From NCBI GenBank assembly GCA_017163975.1, contig JAFFSR010000218.1:6823501-6887500 (forward strand): a DNA stretch of 64,000 bases. The letters are read 5' to 3'. The DNA comes from Anastatus disparis (taxonomy: Eukaryota; Arthropoda; Insecta; Hymenoptera; Eupelmidae). Made by a program: the position numbers and the translations under genes. The notes under the pieces were generated by a model, which worked only from the letters and a program-made list of their open reading frames with translations, had not been told where the DNA came from and searched no databases. Position 1 is the first letter of the stretch. Every line of letters starts with the position of its first letter. Shown here one piece after another: positions 26,376-38,513 of the stretch.

Positions 26376-26495
26376 TTGTTTGTAACAAAGGTTTTATAAA
26401 TTTTATTCATTTCATTCATCACATTTCTGATCATTTTTTTTTAAATGCATGCACATATTATCATTTATTTAATACCATGATAATTATTTAATTCA
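26376..26495. repeat. duplicated segment, copy 1
   Basis: This segment closely matches 31038-31160: both run from AATTGTTTGTAACAAAG through TTTATAAATTTTATTCA, CATTCATCACA and GATC to ATTATCATTTATTT. It lies beyond the stop codon of ERGIC3, on its 3' side. Confidence 0.65.
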
Positions 26496-26825
26496 ACATT
26501 TTTTCCATTTTTAATCTTGGAATTTTTTTTTACTTTTGATTTTTTACAATTATTTTTACATAACTTTGTAAAAATATGTTTATCTTTTTTTCTTTTTTTT
26601 TAAATTCGTGAAAAGTGTACAAAAAATAAGTGCAAAATAATACAATAAAAATATTTTTCGGAAGACATAATAAATTATTAAAAAAAAAAAATTACACAAA
26701 ACTTGACAAACACTTTTAGAAAAATTTTTCTTATTCACAATGATTCATAAAAAGATCTGATTCCATAATTTTCAATGATAAAAAAAGAATATCAATTATT
26801 GCAATAAAATTCTGACTAGCTTGTT

Positions 26826-29800
26826 TCAATTGAATTTTCCTAATTCTATTTTTTTCTGTATTGCCCTGAGCGAGTGATACAGGAAAGAATCGATAATACT
26901 GGCAACGGTGTATGTACCACCAATAATAGCACAAGTGTTTGTTAACAAATGTCCAAGTGATTTTTCAGTTTGCGTATATTTCACCATAAATGGACAAAGT
27001 TCATAACTAAAGAAAATTCCAGGCATCCCAGAATCTCCAGAAAAAAGGGATACACTTCGGGAATGCTTAGTGACTGAAAATTGATTTGTTTGAAGAATGG
27101 ATCCGTCTAATCTCATAAACGTAGTAGGAACTATTTTAATGTAATGATGAAACATCATTGCTCCTGAAACAATAAAAAAAGTCATTAATTTTACTGAAAT
27201 TATAAAAACTATTTTAAATTTCGCGCTAATGCAAAGCAAATATGCGCACTCAGTTACTGCGCATTTTGCATCTTTTTTCTCTTTTTAACACAGATGAGTA
27301 CATGCCGACATCAATATGGCGACTACGTAATTCCTAGCCAAAATACAGTGCAAGTGAACTTTGTTCGTGTACTAAATTAACATATAATTAATCAGTTATA
27401 TCAAATTAATTTAAATACGTGAGCCATAAATTGCATTTAATTATTTTTAATTATCGTTTTATGTAATAAAAATTTATATTTTTTAGATTAAAAATGCCAG
27501 TTGTTCCCGGCGGTGCTTATCAGCATGGGCCAACGTGTTTCGAGAAAATGAAAATGGGTTTCACAATCGGTTTTTGCGTTGGGGTTGCCTCCGGAGCACT
27601 TTTTGGCGGATTTACAGCATTGAGGTATTAATTATTGAAATCATATATTGTTAATAAAACGATTTTTTTGTTTTGTTTTTCTATACCTAATCGTTCCAGT
27701 TGATAAAGTTTATACCCAGAAAAAATTATTTGCTGTGATTATTATACGTGTTTGAATAATTTATGTAAAATTTTGCACAATCATTATTAATTACTGCAAC
27801 AGTAATTACTGAATACTTGAAATTTATTTTATATTTGAATATTACATAAAGTGCTACTAATATTATCGTTATGTTGTTTGTTTCAAGATTGTATTTGAAG
27901 TTACTTGATAAAAAAAATAAGATTTTTATCTATTTTTTATTTATCTCTAATTAAGATAATTTATATAAGTAATTACTTCTGGTTATAAAAATATATTTGT
28001 TTAAAAGCAATTTAATTTTTTTTAAATGAAATATTAAAAAAATTTTATAGTGATGTAAAAAACTAAATAATATTGAAATATATGTTAGGCACGGCTTGCG
28101 GGGGCGAGAATTAGTAAACAACGTTGGCAAAGTAATGTTACAAGGAGGAGGAACTTTTGGAACATTTATGGCTATTGGAACTGGTATTCGATGCTAGTAT
28201 ACAGAAGACATTGTACATAATATAACTATAGACTGCCTGGCATTGTAAAACACCCAGCATATATATTGTTGTGTTTTTTTAAAATAAAATAATTTTAAGG
28301 AAAGAAGATTTACCTACCTTCTAAAGCAACAACAGTTGAATTGTCAATAGGATTTGTTTTTCCAGGAACATTTGTTCCAAAACTTAAATGTCTTATTTTG
28401 TGCGTTAAATTAAATTGAGATGAAGAGTATGGTTGTACATCGTGCACTAGAATGAAATAGAATTTATAGTTTTGTTTTTTTCACTAATAATCATTTGTAA
28501 AGTTGAAAATTTAATTTGAAAGCTTTTTTATTTTACCATGCATGTGATGTATTGAGAAACTTTCTCCTGGAGCTATATGAAAACTACCGCCTACTCTATT
28601 TACTTCCATATATCCATAAATTTGACATCCTTCTGTAAAGGCATTTTTCATTCTTTCAACTGATTTATCATTTTTACACTGTACAAAACTAGATGGGTCC
28701 TGAATTGCCCATTTCTTAAGCCTATAAGCTTCTTTAACATCTTCACATGTATTACAACATCTAAAGCATAAAATGATTATGTATTACTTGATAATTACTT
28801 GCTAAATACTTTTTTTACTTACTTTATACCCAGCTCTTCACTTGCTGCACCATAACAGTCACCGCATTGCACTGCTGCAGTTGCATTTTCTGCTGGCTAA
28901 TTTTGTAAATTCATTTTATAATTTGAAAAATTTATAAAAAAATTATTATTTTAAACAAAAAAAACTTTTTCATTAAATTTAATATATTTATAGAGATATA
29001 CCTTTTCCGTTGTTTTTTTAGTATCAGCAATATCTGATGAAATGAAATAAGTAAAATGTAAAATATGAAAAAATAGTTGAAGAGTAAATAAATTTATTAT
29101 TGCATATAAATACCTGTTTTCTTTGGTTCTTCAATTGGTTTACCGCTAAGATCTAATCTTCTCTTATAAATATTATGTTCTATGTGTAAATGCTGCTCTC
29201 CAGTTGTATCCATAGCATCTAATGATAATACTTTAAAAAGAAAAAATAGACTGTTATTTTTTCTAATTAAATAAATAAATTACAGTTAATAGAATATATT
29301 TACTTACAATCACAAGCAATATTTGGAACAACAATATCTAAATTTATTCTTAATTTAGAGCCTCTCGTTGTATCAACAAACAATTCTTCCTGAACATTTG
29401 GCGTTAAATAATCATTGGCTTCAGATAAAAATAGTAATACCATTATAATTGAACTAATTATTGAAACTGAAAATAACATTAATTATTAATGAATGGTTTA
29501 CTAAAAAGTCAATTGATTTTAGTGATCAAAAAAATTATTTTTCTTTAATAACTATCATTGCTTTTTAAATTTTCCATTAAAATATATATTATTGTTTTTA
29601 AATATAAATAACGCAATAAATTTTAATAAATGCAGCATAAATTGAATGATACGTCTAATTACTTTCAGCAAAATTTAATTAACACTGCATTTTTAATTGG
29701 TCAAAAAATTAAAGAAATATAAAAAAAGCTAAGTGAAGTAACAATGAAAATAGATTTTCATTTGATCAAAACAAAGCAGAATATAAATAAACGATTGACG

Positions 29801-29933
29801 TTTGAGGTTAAATGTTGGATGAAGAAAATTTGTTAGAATAATTACCAATAGCACCGCCGAAAGTTTTAACCCGAAAATCCTCAAGTGTTTTAGGATAAGC
29901 ATCAAATTTTCGTAATCTCTCCGATATACTCAT
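26826..29933 (-). CDS. ERGIC3: ERGIC3 / Erv46, ER-Golgi intermediate compartment cargo receptor
   Basis: Eight exons on the - strand (29846-29933, 29308-29466, 29114-29230, 29002-29033, 28823-28896, 28537-28760, 28318-28446, 26826-27163) join in phase to 386 residues; human ERGIC3 has 383. The N-terminus ([20 protein letters not shown]) precedes a first membrane segment ([18 protein letters not shown]). The lumenal domain has conserved cysteines ([17 protein letters not shown]) and [14 protein letters not shown] second membrane segment ([20 protein letters not shown]) lies near the cytosolic C-terminus. The protein cycles between ER and Golgi with Erv41/ERGIC2 as a cargo receptor. One exon (29002-29033) is only 32 bp. 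The last intron (27164-28317) holds the complete ROMO1 gene on the other strand. Confidence 0.97.
27494..28197 (+). CDS. ROMO1: reactive oxygen species modulator 1 (mitochondrial inner-membrane protein)
   Basis: Two exons (27494-27624, 28089-28197) join in phase to 79 residues, the same length as human ROMO1. The sequence begins [20 protein letters not shown], followed by a Gly-rich membrane segment ([19 protein letters not shown]). The second exon gives [18 protein letters not shown], then [17 protein letters not shown] and a stop. By family knowledge ROMO1/Mgr2 acts at the inner-membrane TIM23 translocase and influences cristae shape and reactive oxygen. The whole gene lies inside the last intron of ERGIC3 on the opposite strand. 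Possible AATAAA signals occur at about 28282, just before the ERGIC3 exon. Confidence 0.97.
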
Positions 29934-32427
29934 CTTGAACGTCATGAATAACTAAAACGCGAAAGCATCTGGCGATCTTACTTGCTTTTTTAAATAAAAA
30001 GTTAACTTTACTAATCCCCGGTGAAAAAAAAAAATTTTTTTTTTACAACCCGGTGTGTAACACTTAATATTATCACAACAACACCTAAAGTGTCTACCTA
30101 TTTCATATACTCCTACACATTATAATATTTATACTTTTTTTTCCCCCTCGTGTTGTCGTGGCATTTACGCGCAAGCGCAAATTACACTTTTTTTTTTCTT
30201 CTTTCAAGACTTCTAGTCTTCTACAGGCATATACTATTTATTGGTGCTGTATACACGTTTTATAGTTCGCGTGGCAGCATACTACACGCGGATTATAAAA
30301 GATGTATCTATATATATATATATATCGGCATACACGTACATAGAAGAGGTAGATGAGGATGTGGACCTTATTATTACTCTTTATAATACACAGTGCTTTC
30401 GTACCAATTACCAGCTAAAAACTAAATTAAACTATAAAACTAGCACAGGGTACAATGGCTTTTACTGTTGTTATTGTTACAATGATTTTAAAAGCTCCGA
30501 ATAAACATGCAGTTTATTTTTATACTTACTTTATTATTTTTTTTCTAAATAAACCGCTTTACTTTTTCATTGTTTAACAATGCTATAAATTTTTGAAAAA
30601 TAATCTTATCAATGTTTTTTTCTTTAAGGAAGTATACTAATAACGATTAGATAACGACAGTTAGTAGCATATTTCAAGATTTTAAATTTACATTTTTAAT
30701 GCTGTTTGTTCAATTGGACATGAATTTTTAACAATAATGAAAAATAAAATATAAAAAAATAATATCGGATATTTTTAGAATTTGTATTGTCACGATAGTG
30801 CTTTTATCATTTAAAAAAGTAATAAAGCATTGTTTATACTCACATTCTGTATGAAATAAATAAAAAAATTAATTTTTTTTTTTTATATAAAAAAATTAAA
30901 TAATTTTTTGTACACAAATTGATAAATTAAATAGCTTTAGATACATAAAATAGATAAATTTTAAATACTTAAAATACAAAAGAAAATATAATATGATTGA
31001 GGATATCAAAGGTTATTCAATAAATGTAAATGAAAATTGTTTGTAACAAAGATTTTATAAATTTTATTCACTTCATTCATCACACTTTTTGATCGATTTT
31101 TTTTTTCTTCAAATTCATACACATAATTATCATTTATTTTTAATATCGTATAATACCACTGTAATTCTTATATGTTCGTCAATTCTTTAGTGATCGGCTC
31201 GTAACGACATTTTCTACAGTAAAAAATATATATAATTTATCTATTTAATTTTTTTTTTTTCTTATAATTTGTTTTTATTTTTTCCTACAAATAAAGTATA
31301 TCTTTGTTATATCTCGTGATGATTTGTTTGCTTTGAAAAAAAAATGAATCTTTATTGTTACTATATAGGTTTTTTCGTGCGGTATATCACAAATGAATTC
31401 GCGCTGTTATTTCAAGCAAAAATTGATGATTGATATTTCGAAATTTTTATATTCTCTTTTTTGACATATTTACTTTTATTTTATTCGAAATATAATAATA
31501 ACAATTTCCTTTTACTTTATTGCACTGCATATAAAAGAGATCAAATAATTTTTGGAAATTCATAAATACAATTTTGACAAATATTCTTAAAAAGGCCATT
31601 AACTAACTAAACAATAAAAATAAGATAAATTTACATAATGAAATTTCGAAATATCAATAATAGACAACCAGTTTTTAAGGCACACTGTGCCAGGTATAGA
31701 ATAACTGTGATTCAGTGCATCATATCGTGCCAAGACAATCGACAAAAAAAAGAGAGAGAAAAAATTAATAATAAATGATAATAATTAACAAAAATTAAAA
31801 GCAAAAATACAATATCATAATAAAAATATCAATAAAAATGAGATTCATCTGACTCGCGATAAAAATCATCGGCGAAACTTATAATTAATAAATGGACGGC
31901 GCTCTGATTATTAAGAAACCAAAAAAAGAAAATTAATAATAAAAAAAAATATAATAATTTCTTCACCAACTCAAATCACTGATCGAGCTAATGCAAGACT
32001 TAAGCTAATAACATAATTATTGAATTCTAAGCTTGTACAATGATAACTTTGTAAGTTAGGCGACAACACGCGAAAGAACAGGGCCTCTAATATTTATGTA
32101 TACGCAAAATTATTTTATAAAAGTTTGCTTTTCAAAATACTCGCTGTCAAACAGCTGTCGAATATAAACAAAGCCATTCTTCGATTTACTTCAAAAATTC
32201 TTTTTTTTTAAATTAAAAATAATAACGCAAATAAATCAGCTGATAGAACGTTATAAAAAAATTTTTTTATTTTGACGCACTTGTCAAACGCGGAATGCCT
32301 GCTTTTCTTCTTCCTCTTCTTCGCTTTTTTATGTATAAGATATATACAAATTGTATAAAAAAATGAACTTATATATTTTCTTCTTTTTCCTTCAAAGTTG
32401 ATAATAAGCCTTCTATATGCCTTTTTT
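29934..32427. other. intergenic region between ERGIC3 and vari
   Basis: The right side of ERGIC3 (29934-30360) is less AT-rich and probably carries its promoter and 5' leader. The rest is AT-rich; toward 32427 it should contain the 3' untranslated region of vari, which is transcribed leftwards. It includes the second copy of a duplicated segment (31038-31160). No gene was recognised. Confidence 0.6.
31038..31160. repeat. duplicated segment, copy 2
   Basis: This is the partner of 26376-26495, in the same orientation and with only scattered differences. It lies on the 3' side of vari, so both copies follow the stop codon of a leftward gene. A dispersed repeat is the simplest explanation. Confidence 0.65.
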
Positions 32428-35400
32428 TTAACAGTAGAGCCAATTAACTGGTACCCATTGATCTTTAGTGGCAAGGGCATCAAGAGCTTCGACAACTTGG
32501 CGGAACGTGTTATCAAAATCTTCGTTTACTATCACGAGGTCGATATATTTTTCGTAGGCTCGTTGAAGGGCTGCTGATTCTTCCACCGTTGATTTGAGGT
32601 CGTCCTCCTAATTATAAATTAATCAATTGATTAATACGTGTTGTATATTTTTTTATAATTAAAAAAGTGTTTTGGTGTGGATAAAATTTAGTTGAAAAAT
32701 GTGCAAAGAATATTTTTGAGTACTTCTTTTTTTGAATATAAATAAACAAGTATTTTGGTGAATATAAAATTTATGTTTGAAAAATGTGCAAAAATAAACA
32801 ACATTTTTGGCTACATTTAAAATATACTAAATTATTCTAATTTTAAACGAATGTTTGGTAAATTTGAATATTTCATGTATGAATACAATAATTTCTTGAA
32901 TAAATTTACGTTATCTGTTCTGTTTACAAACAGAAGAACAAGTGTCTTAATCATAAAAATATTTCGTTCTATTTTAAATTATCGATAAATCATTCAAAAT
33001 TATTGTATTTTTTATTGAAAACAAATGACTAATACGATGCATACTTAAAATATGACAACAATAAAATAAATAGTAAGTTATAACAGCTATAAAATCCAAA
33101 ATGCAGTACAGTTATGAAATTTAAAAAGGAAAGAAAGAATTATAGGAGTAGTAAATAAAAAATTCTAGCGTGCAAAATACAAACCTCATACAAGGATGCC
33201 AAAGATTCCAATGTTCTGGCACGTCTCGAGCTATATCTGATGGAACTCTGGCGATCAAACTAGCAAGGCCAACAATAAACGATGTTACATGATAAAAAAA
33301 ATAAAACCAAAGTTTCAATGCAAACAAATTAAATTAAAAAAAAAATTAACACTAAACTTAATTTAACAAAATACGAATCACACTAAAATGATCAATTAAA
33401 CACTAATGGGGCTATTTTTAAATGAGAAATATGGTAACGTGAAAGCAAATTTCTTTTTTAATAAAATTCACTTTACTTTAAATTAATTATTACGTTGAAC
33501 AACAAAATCAAGTATAACTCTTCGTCTTTTACTTGGACTATGATTTTCTCTTTGCGTAGCACTCATTTCTGAGGTCTAAACATACTTGTCTAAGCATCGC
33601 CTAAATAGATAACAGTTAAACCATTTGAATAAAGTAAAAGAAATCCTTCTTTATTTGCCGGCTACAACAAGCATCAAGTATCTTTTTGTCTTTCTTTCTA
33701 ATAACAATTTTTGTTTTGTTATAAGGAATTAGCGTATATAATAAACATATTATCATTAAAATTAAACTGGTTTTGTTGTTATGAATTATAAATTGAAGTG
33801 AGTTATAAAAAAAGTGAAATAATGGTTTATCTTAATGATTTATTATCAGCGGGAGAGGGGCAGAGAAGGACAGAACGTTTCGGTCGAAAGGAGCAGGCGA
33901 TTCATCGTGGTATGTTTATTTTATTCATTTTTTATTAAAAATGAATTATTACGATGGGTAAGTTAGACTTACTTTTCACCCAGAATATGAAAAAATCATA
34001 TATTCATCTCGGAAGAGAAGTGAACTATCAAGTACTCGTATATTTCCATACGCAAGCATATAATAGTCCACTTCTCTCCCTAGGTGAATAATATACTATT
34101 AATATAATCAATTAGACATTTAAATTAAAAATTTTAATCTTACTAACGGTTAAATTAATAAAATTTTAGTTTTACAATTTAATTTTAATTGAGATTCTTA
34201 TTTAATTTAAACCGAATTATTAGTCAAATTTATTGAATTTTAACCGAATTAATAAAATCTTAGTTTTATAATTTAATTTTAATTAGAATTTAAATTAAGA
34301 TATAACTAAATTCATAAAATTAAAGAATTTTAATTGTATGAATTCTAGAACTTAGTTGTTCATTGATTTTTGTTTTACACAGATACTTTTACCTGTTTTG
34401 TTAATAAATCTCGAATGGACGTAAATAAAGATGCAGCAATAATTAATATGAAATCCTTTAATTTTCATCACCTTGAATTACTGTCAAACATCTAGTAACA
34501 CATTAATAAAAAAATACCATGCAAACGTAATAAAACATTTAATTTAATCATTAATTCATTCAAATATATTTTTATCGAAAATAAATTCAAAAACTTTTTT
34601 TACTGTTACTAAAAAAAATTAGTAACTCATTAAAATCGAAAAAAAAAACAAGTTAATAAATTATGACAGTAACAAAAGGTTTAAAATAGGGCACAGCATA
34701 TAAAACGAGCATAATTAAAGTTACCAGGCATATTAATCAAACAAGGGGGATCAATAAATAATCTATTAAAAAAAGAATTTAACAACGTCAAAAAAAGGGA
34801 TGATTAAATTGTAAAATACCGTGAGATTTCTGTTACTGGCACCGGTGGATCTTCCAAGATCGTAAAGCGACTTAAGTTGTTCCATACCAGGCGCAGCGAT
34901 GAAGATGACATAGGGCTTGAATTCACTGCTGTTGTGTAATATTTTAAGAGCCGCTGGACTACAATCCAATACGCACATTTTACCAGCGCGTATCAATTCG
35001 CGCACCGAATCAAGTTTAGTACCATAAATATGACCGCCGTGCTCGCCGAATTCCAAATAACGATGCTCGCGAATGTCATTTTCCATGGAATCGCGATCGG
35101 TGAAATTGTAACTTTTACCATTCTCTTCTAATACTCGTGGAGGCCGTGACGTGACTGAAATATTTAAATTAAGTTATGTAATTTTAAATCTTCAAATCTT
35201 ATTAAGAGCATGACGAAGCTGTCCGCCTTCTAATAATATTTCCAATCTTAACTTATGAATAAACGATGCGTTTAATCGAGTTTCTTTGCTACAAAGAAAA
35301 AATTTGTAAGATTAAACTCTAGTGCGGACAACTCAAGAAATCCACCAAAATATTATACATACAAAGTTATAATAAAAACTTTCAATATGTCGTATTTTAA

Positions 35401-38400
35401 GGTTAGGTTTGTCGAGTTTGATATCTAATTTCCAATCCAAGCTCATAAAAAAATAACAAGTCCAAATGATTTTTTATTTTAACAAAAATTATTGTATAAA
35501 TATAGCTTTAGTGCGGACAAGTCATTATATTTGTTTAATTTAAGAATTTAAAAAGATATTGATAAAATAAAAAAAGCAAAACTCGATTGCTGCAGCTCCG
35601 ACATGCCGTTAAGTCTTATAAATTCGTTTATGTAACGATAAAAGTCTTATAAGACAAGTTTATTGTATTCATTATGAAATATAAAAAATTCATTTTCAAA
35701 CGAAAATTTTCTACTCGTATCAGAATTTTTTTCTATTATTTCAATGGGAATTAGCATTATTAATATAGTAATTTTTACCATCTATATTTCTTAATCAAAT
35801 AGATTTATTCAACTATCATTTAAAAATAATCTTTTTCATTATTTTTTAATTCCTCAATGTACACGAAGAAAAATCAAATAGGTAAAATTAGTGTATTTCA
35901 TTGTAACTATGGGACATACTTGATTTTGTGTAAAAATTACTAAATAAACAGAAAAATTTTCTATATATTATATAAAGTAAATATTCCATAGATAAAAAAT
36001 AAATTTTCTTAATTTTTCTATTATGCATAATCACTTTGACTATATATATATATACTAATTTTAAGGAATGAATTTTCATAAAAAATTATTTTTTTACCTA
36101 TAGAATTTTTCTTTTTGTATTAATTTCATTGAATTTTTGTTAAACTTAATGAAATAAAAAATCTTTGACCAATACTTACAAGGCACAATAGTTCCAAATT
36201 TCTCAGGGTCGCTATTAATCAATCGATTTTTCAAAGTCCTCCTGCCAACTCCTCTTGGTCCAACCAACGCTAACGTTTTACGTCTAAACGGTGGCATCGT
36301 AATGACCTCTTCATAAAGTAACAATTCAGCGCTATCGAATTCACCGTTCGACTTAGACTGATACATTTTACGTTTCTTTTTACGCGATATCCTCGTGCCG
36401 CAAATGCTTATTTTATGAACGAAATCTGCTTCCGGTGGTACGAACGCTTTGCGTCTTTCTTCAAGCTCGAGCGATGGTATCAGACCCAATGGGCCAACTG
36501 TTATCGGATGATTGCTCTCGACAACACCTGCTTGCCACCAATTTGGATCGGCTTGATCTACTATTTGTAATATGTCGCCTTTTTGAAACGGTAAGCCAAT
36601 TTCACGGCACGGCAGCAAAGTGTCCTCCGATGGCTCGTAATCGAATAAGGCGCGCATGTAGCACTGTTAAAAAATAAAGAAAAAATTTATTAAAAATTTA
36701 TTAAATATTAAGAAATATTTAATTTTATAAAAAATTTATGTCAATGGCAAATTTCATGCTTTAGTTATCGGATCACTTATACTTAAATGCTATAAAAAAT
36801 TTAGATTTAACGATGAGCGTGCACAGAAAATATTGCAAAATTTCAATAGGATTGTTATGAAACGAAATTGATTTCTTATATTGAATTATAAACATACAAT
36901 ACATTGATGTGAACCATTGCTATATTACAAAAAGCTTATATAAAAATTAAACTTTTTTTATGAACACACGATTCATACCAAATAAAACGTTTAATAAAGG
37001 GAACGATCAATAGAAATATTTGTTTACTTGAGAAAAATATTATAATATTTTGAAACATTAATTAATAATGTTTCAATATTATATATTAACCTTTAGAATA
37101 ATCAATTATATTAATATTAAATGATAGTTCACAAGTTAATTCTTATTTTTTACAAGTTAACCAATAATGATTTAAAATTTAAACATAAAAGTTTTTCCAT
37201 TTCAATAGTGACAACCACTTTATTACTTTGAAAGCGGACCAAAAGTAAGATATTTTGTTCAAATAGAAAATAATTTAAAACTGAATAGATAATGATTTAA
37301 AAAAATTTCTTTGCTTTTTTGATGTTAATAAAGTGGCCACAGTTGAGATGGAAATAAAGTACTACATGCAACAAAAGAATATAAAATCGATTTCTTCCTT
37401 TGATGCTTGCGCTCGTCTAAAGAAGTCGACTTTACTCCCTAGTCGCATAATCTACTATCATTCAAGCAATATTCAGAGGAAAGAACAAGAAAAACAATAA
37501 ATCGAAATTTAATGAAGTAGACCGTTTTATGTACCTTATCAGTCTCCTTCTGAGAATAAATCGAAAGCAAAGCAGATAAAATATCATATCATTATATTAT
37601 ATATAAGCAATAGTATAGTTTAATGTATATATGTACAACATTAATTAAATTTTCAATCTAAACTTTTAAAATGAGAAAAATTAATTACCGTAGATTTGTT
37701 TGGTCGATTGCCATCGGAAGCGATACCCGGCGCAAGTTTGAGCGTTAAATTATCCTTGGCTTCAAGAATGGCTTGCTGCAATTCGTCTGGATTACGCACC
37801 GATTTGCCATTGACTTCGAGTATAACTTCGCCGGTTCTTAATAAACCTTGGCACGCTGCTGTACTGCCACGGAGTATACGCGCTATTATCAGGTTACCAT
37901 TCTCGTCTACTTGAATTGTTAGGCCCTGATAGGAAAAAATTGATATTTTAAATTAAGAAATAAGATTCAGTTGTGATGAAAAAATGATAAATAAAATAAA
38001 TTGATTTAATAAAAAAATTAATGATTAACCCCTTAATATGGAGTTACTATATAAAAATTTTTGCCACGGTAGTTAAGGGGTCAAATACCTTGAAATTTGA
38101 GCTCAAGATCTTTATTTACTTTCGACGTTTCAAGCTCTTTGAACGAGCCTTTTTTTAAGCATCAAATGTCAATAATAGCAATTCAGTAACTAAAATTTAT
38201 ATATTGATTTGATTAATTTGATTATAGTTTAGAAAAGAATCTTATTATTAAGTCAAATAAAATTTTTCTATTATCAAAAGAAAAATTGAAAACTTGATTA
38301 AATATCAATCTCTTATGTATTTATGAAATATATTTAGTAAAATTTTAGAATCGATATTGTTTGGAATTAAAATTGAAACTTTTTAAATTAAATGAGATGT

Positions 38401-38469
38401 TAGTATAAAAATATTTTTTTCGTTAAAATGATCATCTACTTTTAATCCTAAATATAAAATTTATTTAAC

Positions 38470-38513
<44 letters not shown>

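Noticed and set aside
26731..26934. 67-codon frame on the - strand
   Set aside because: It overlaps the last exon and 3' region of ERGIC3 in another frame and has no independent support.
30150..30504. Open frames of 68 and 87 codons upstream of ERGIC3
   Set aside because: They overlap in different frames through a TA microsatellite in the probable ERGIC3 promoter region and lack family resemblance.
35200..35660. Possible DNA transposon with TGTCCGC ends
   Set aside because: The GTGCGGACAA motif occurs twice in direct orientation and a CTGTCCGCC once inverted, but I could not find consistent terminal repeats or target duplications.
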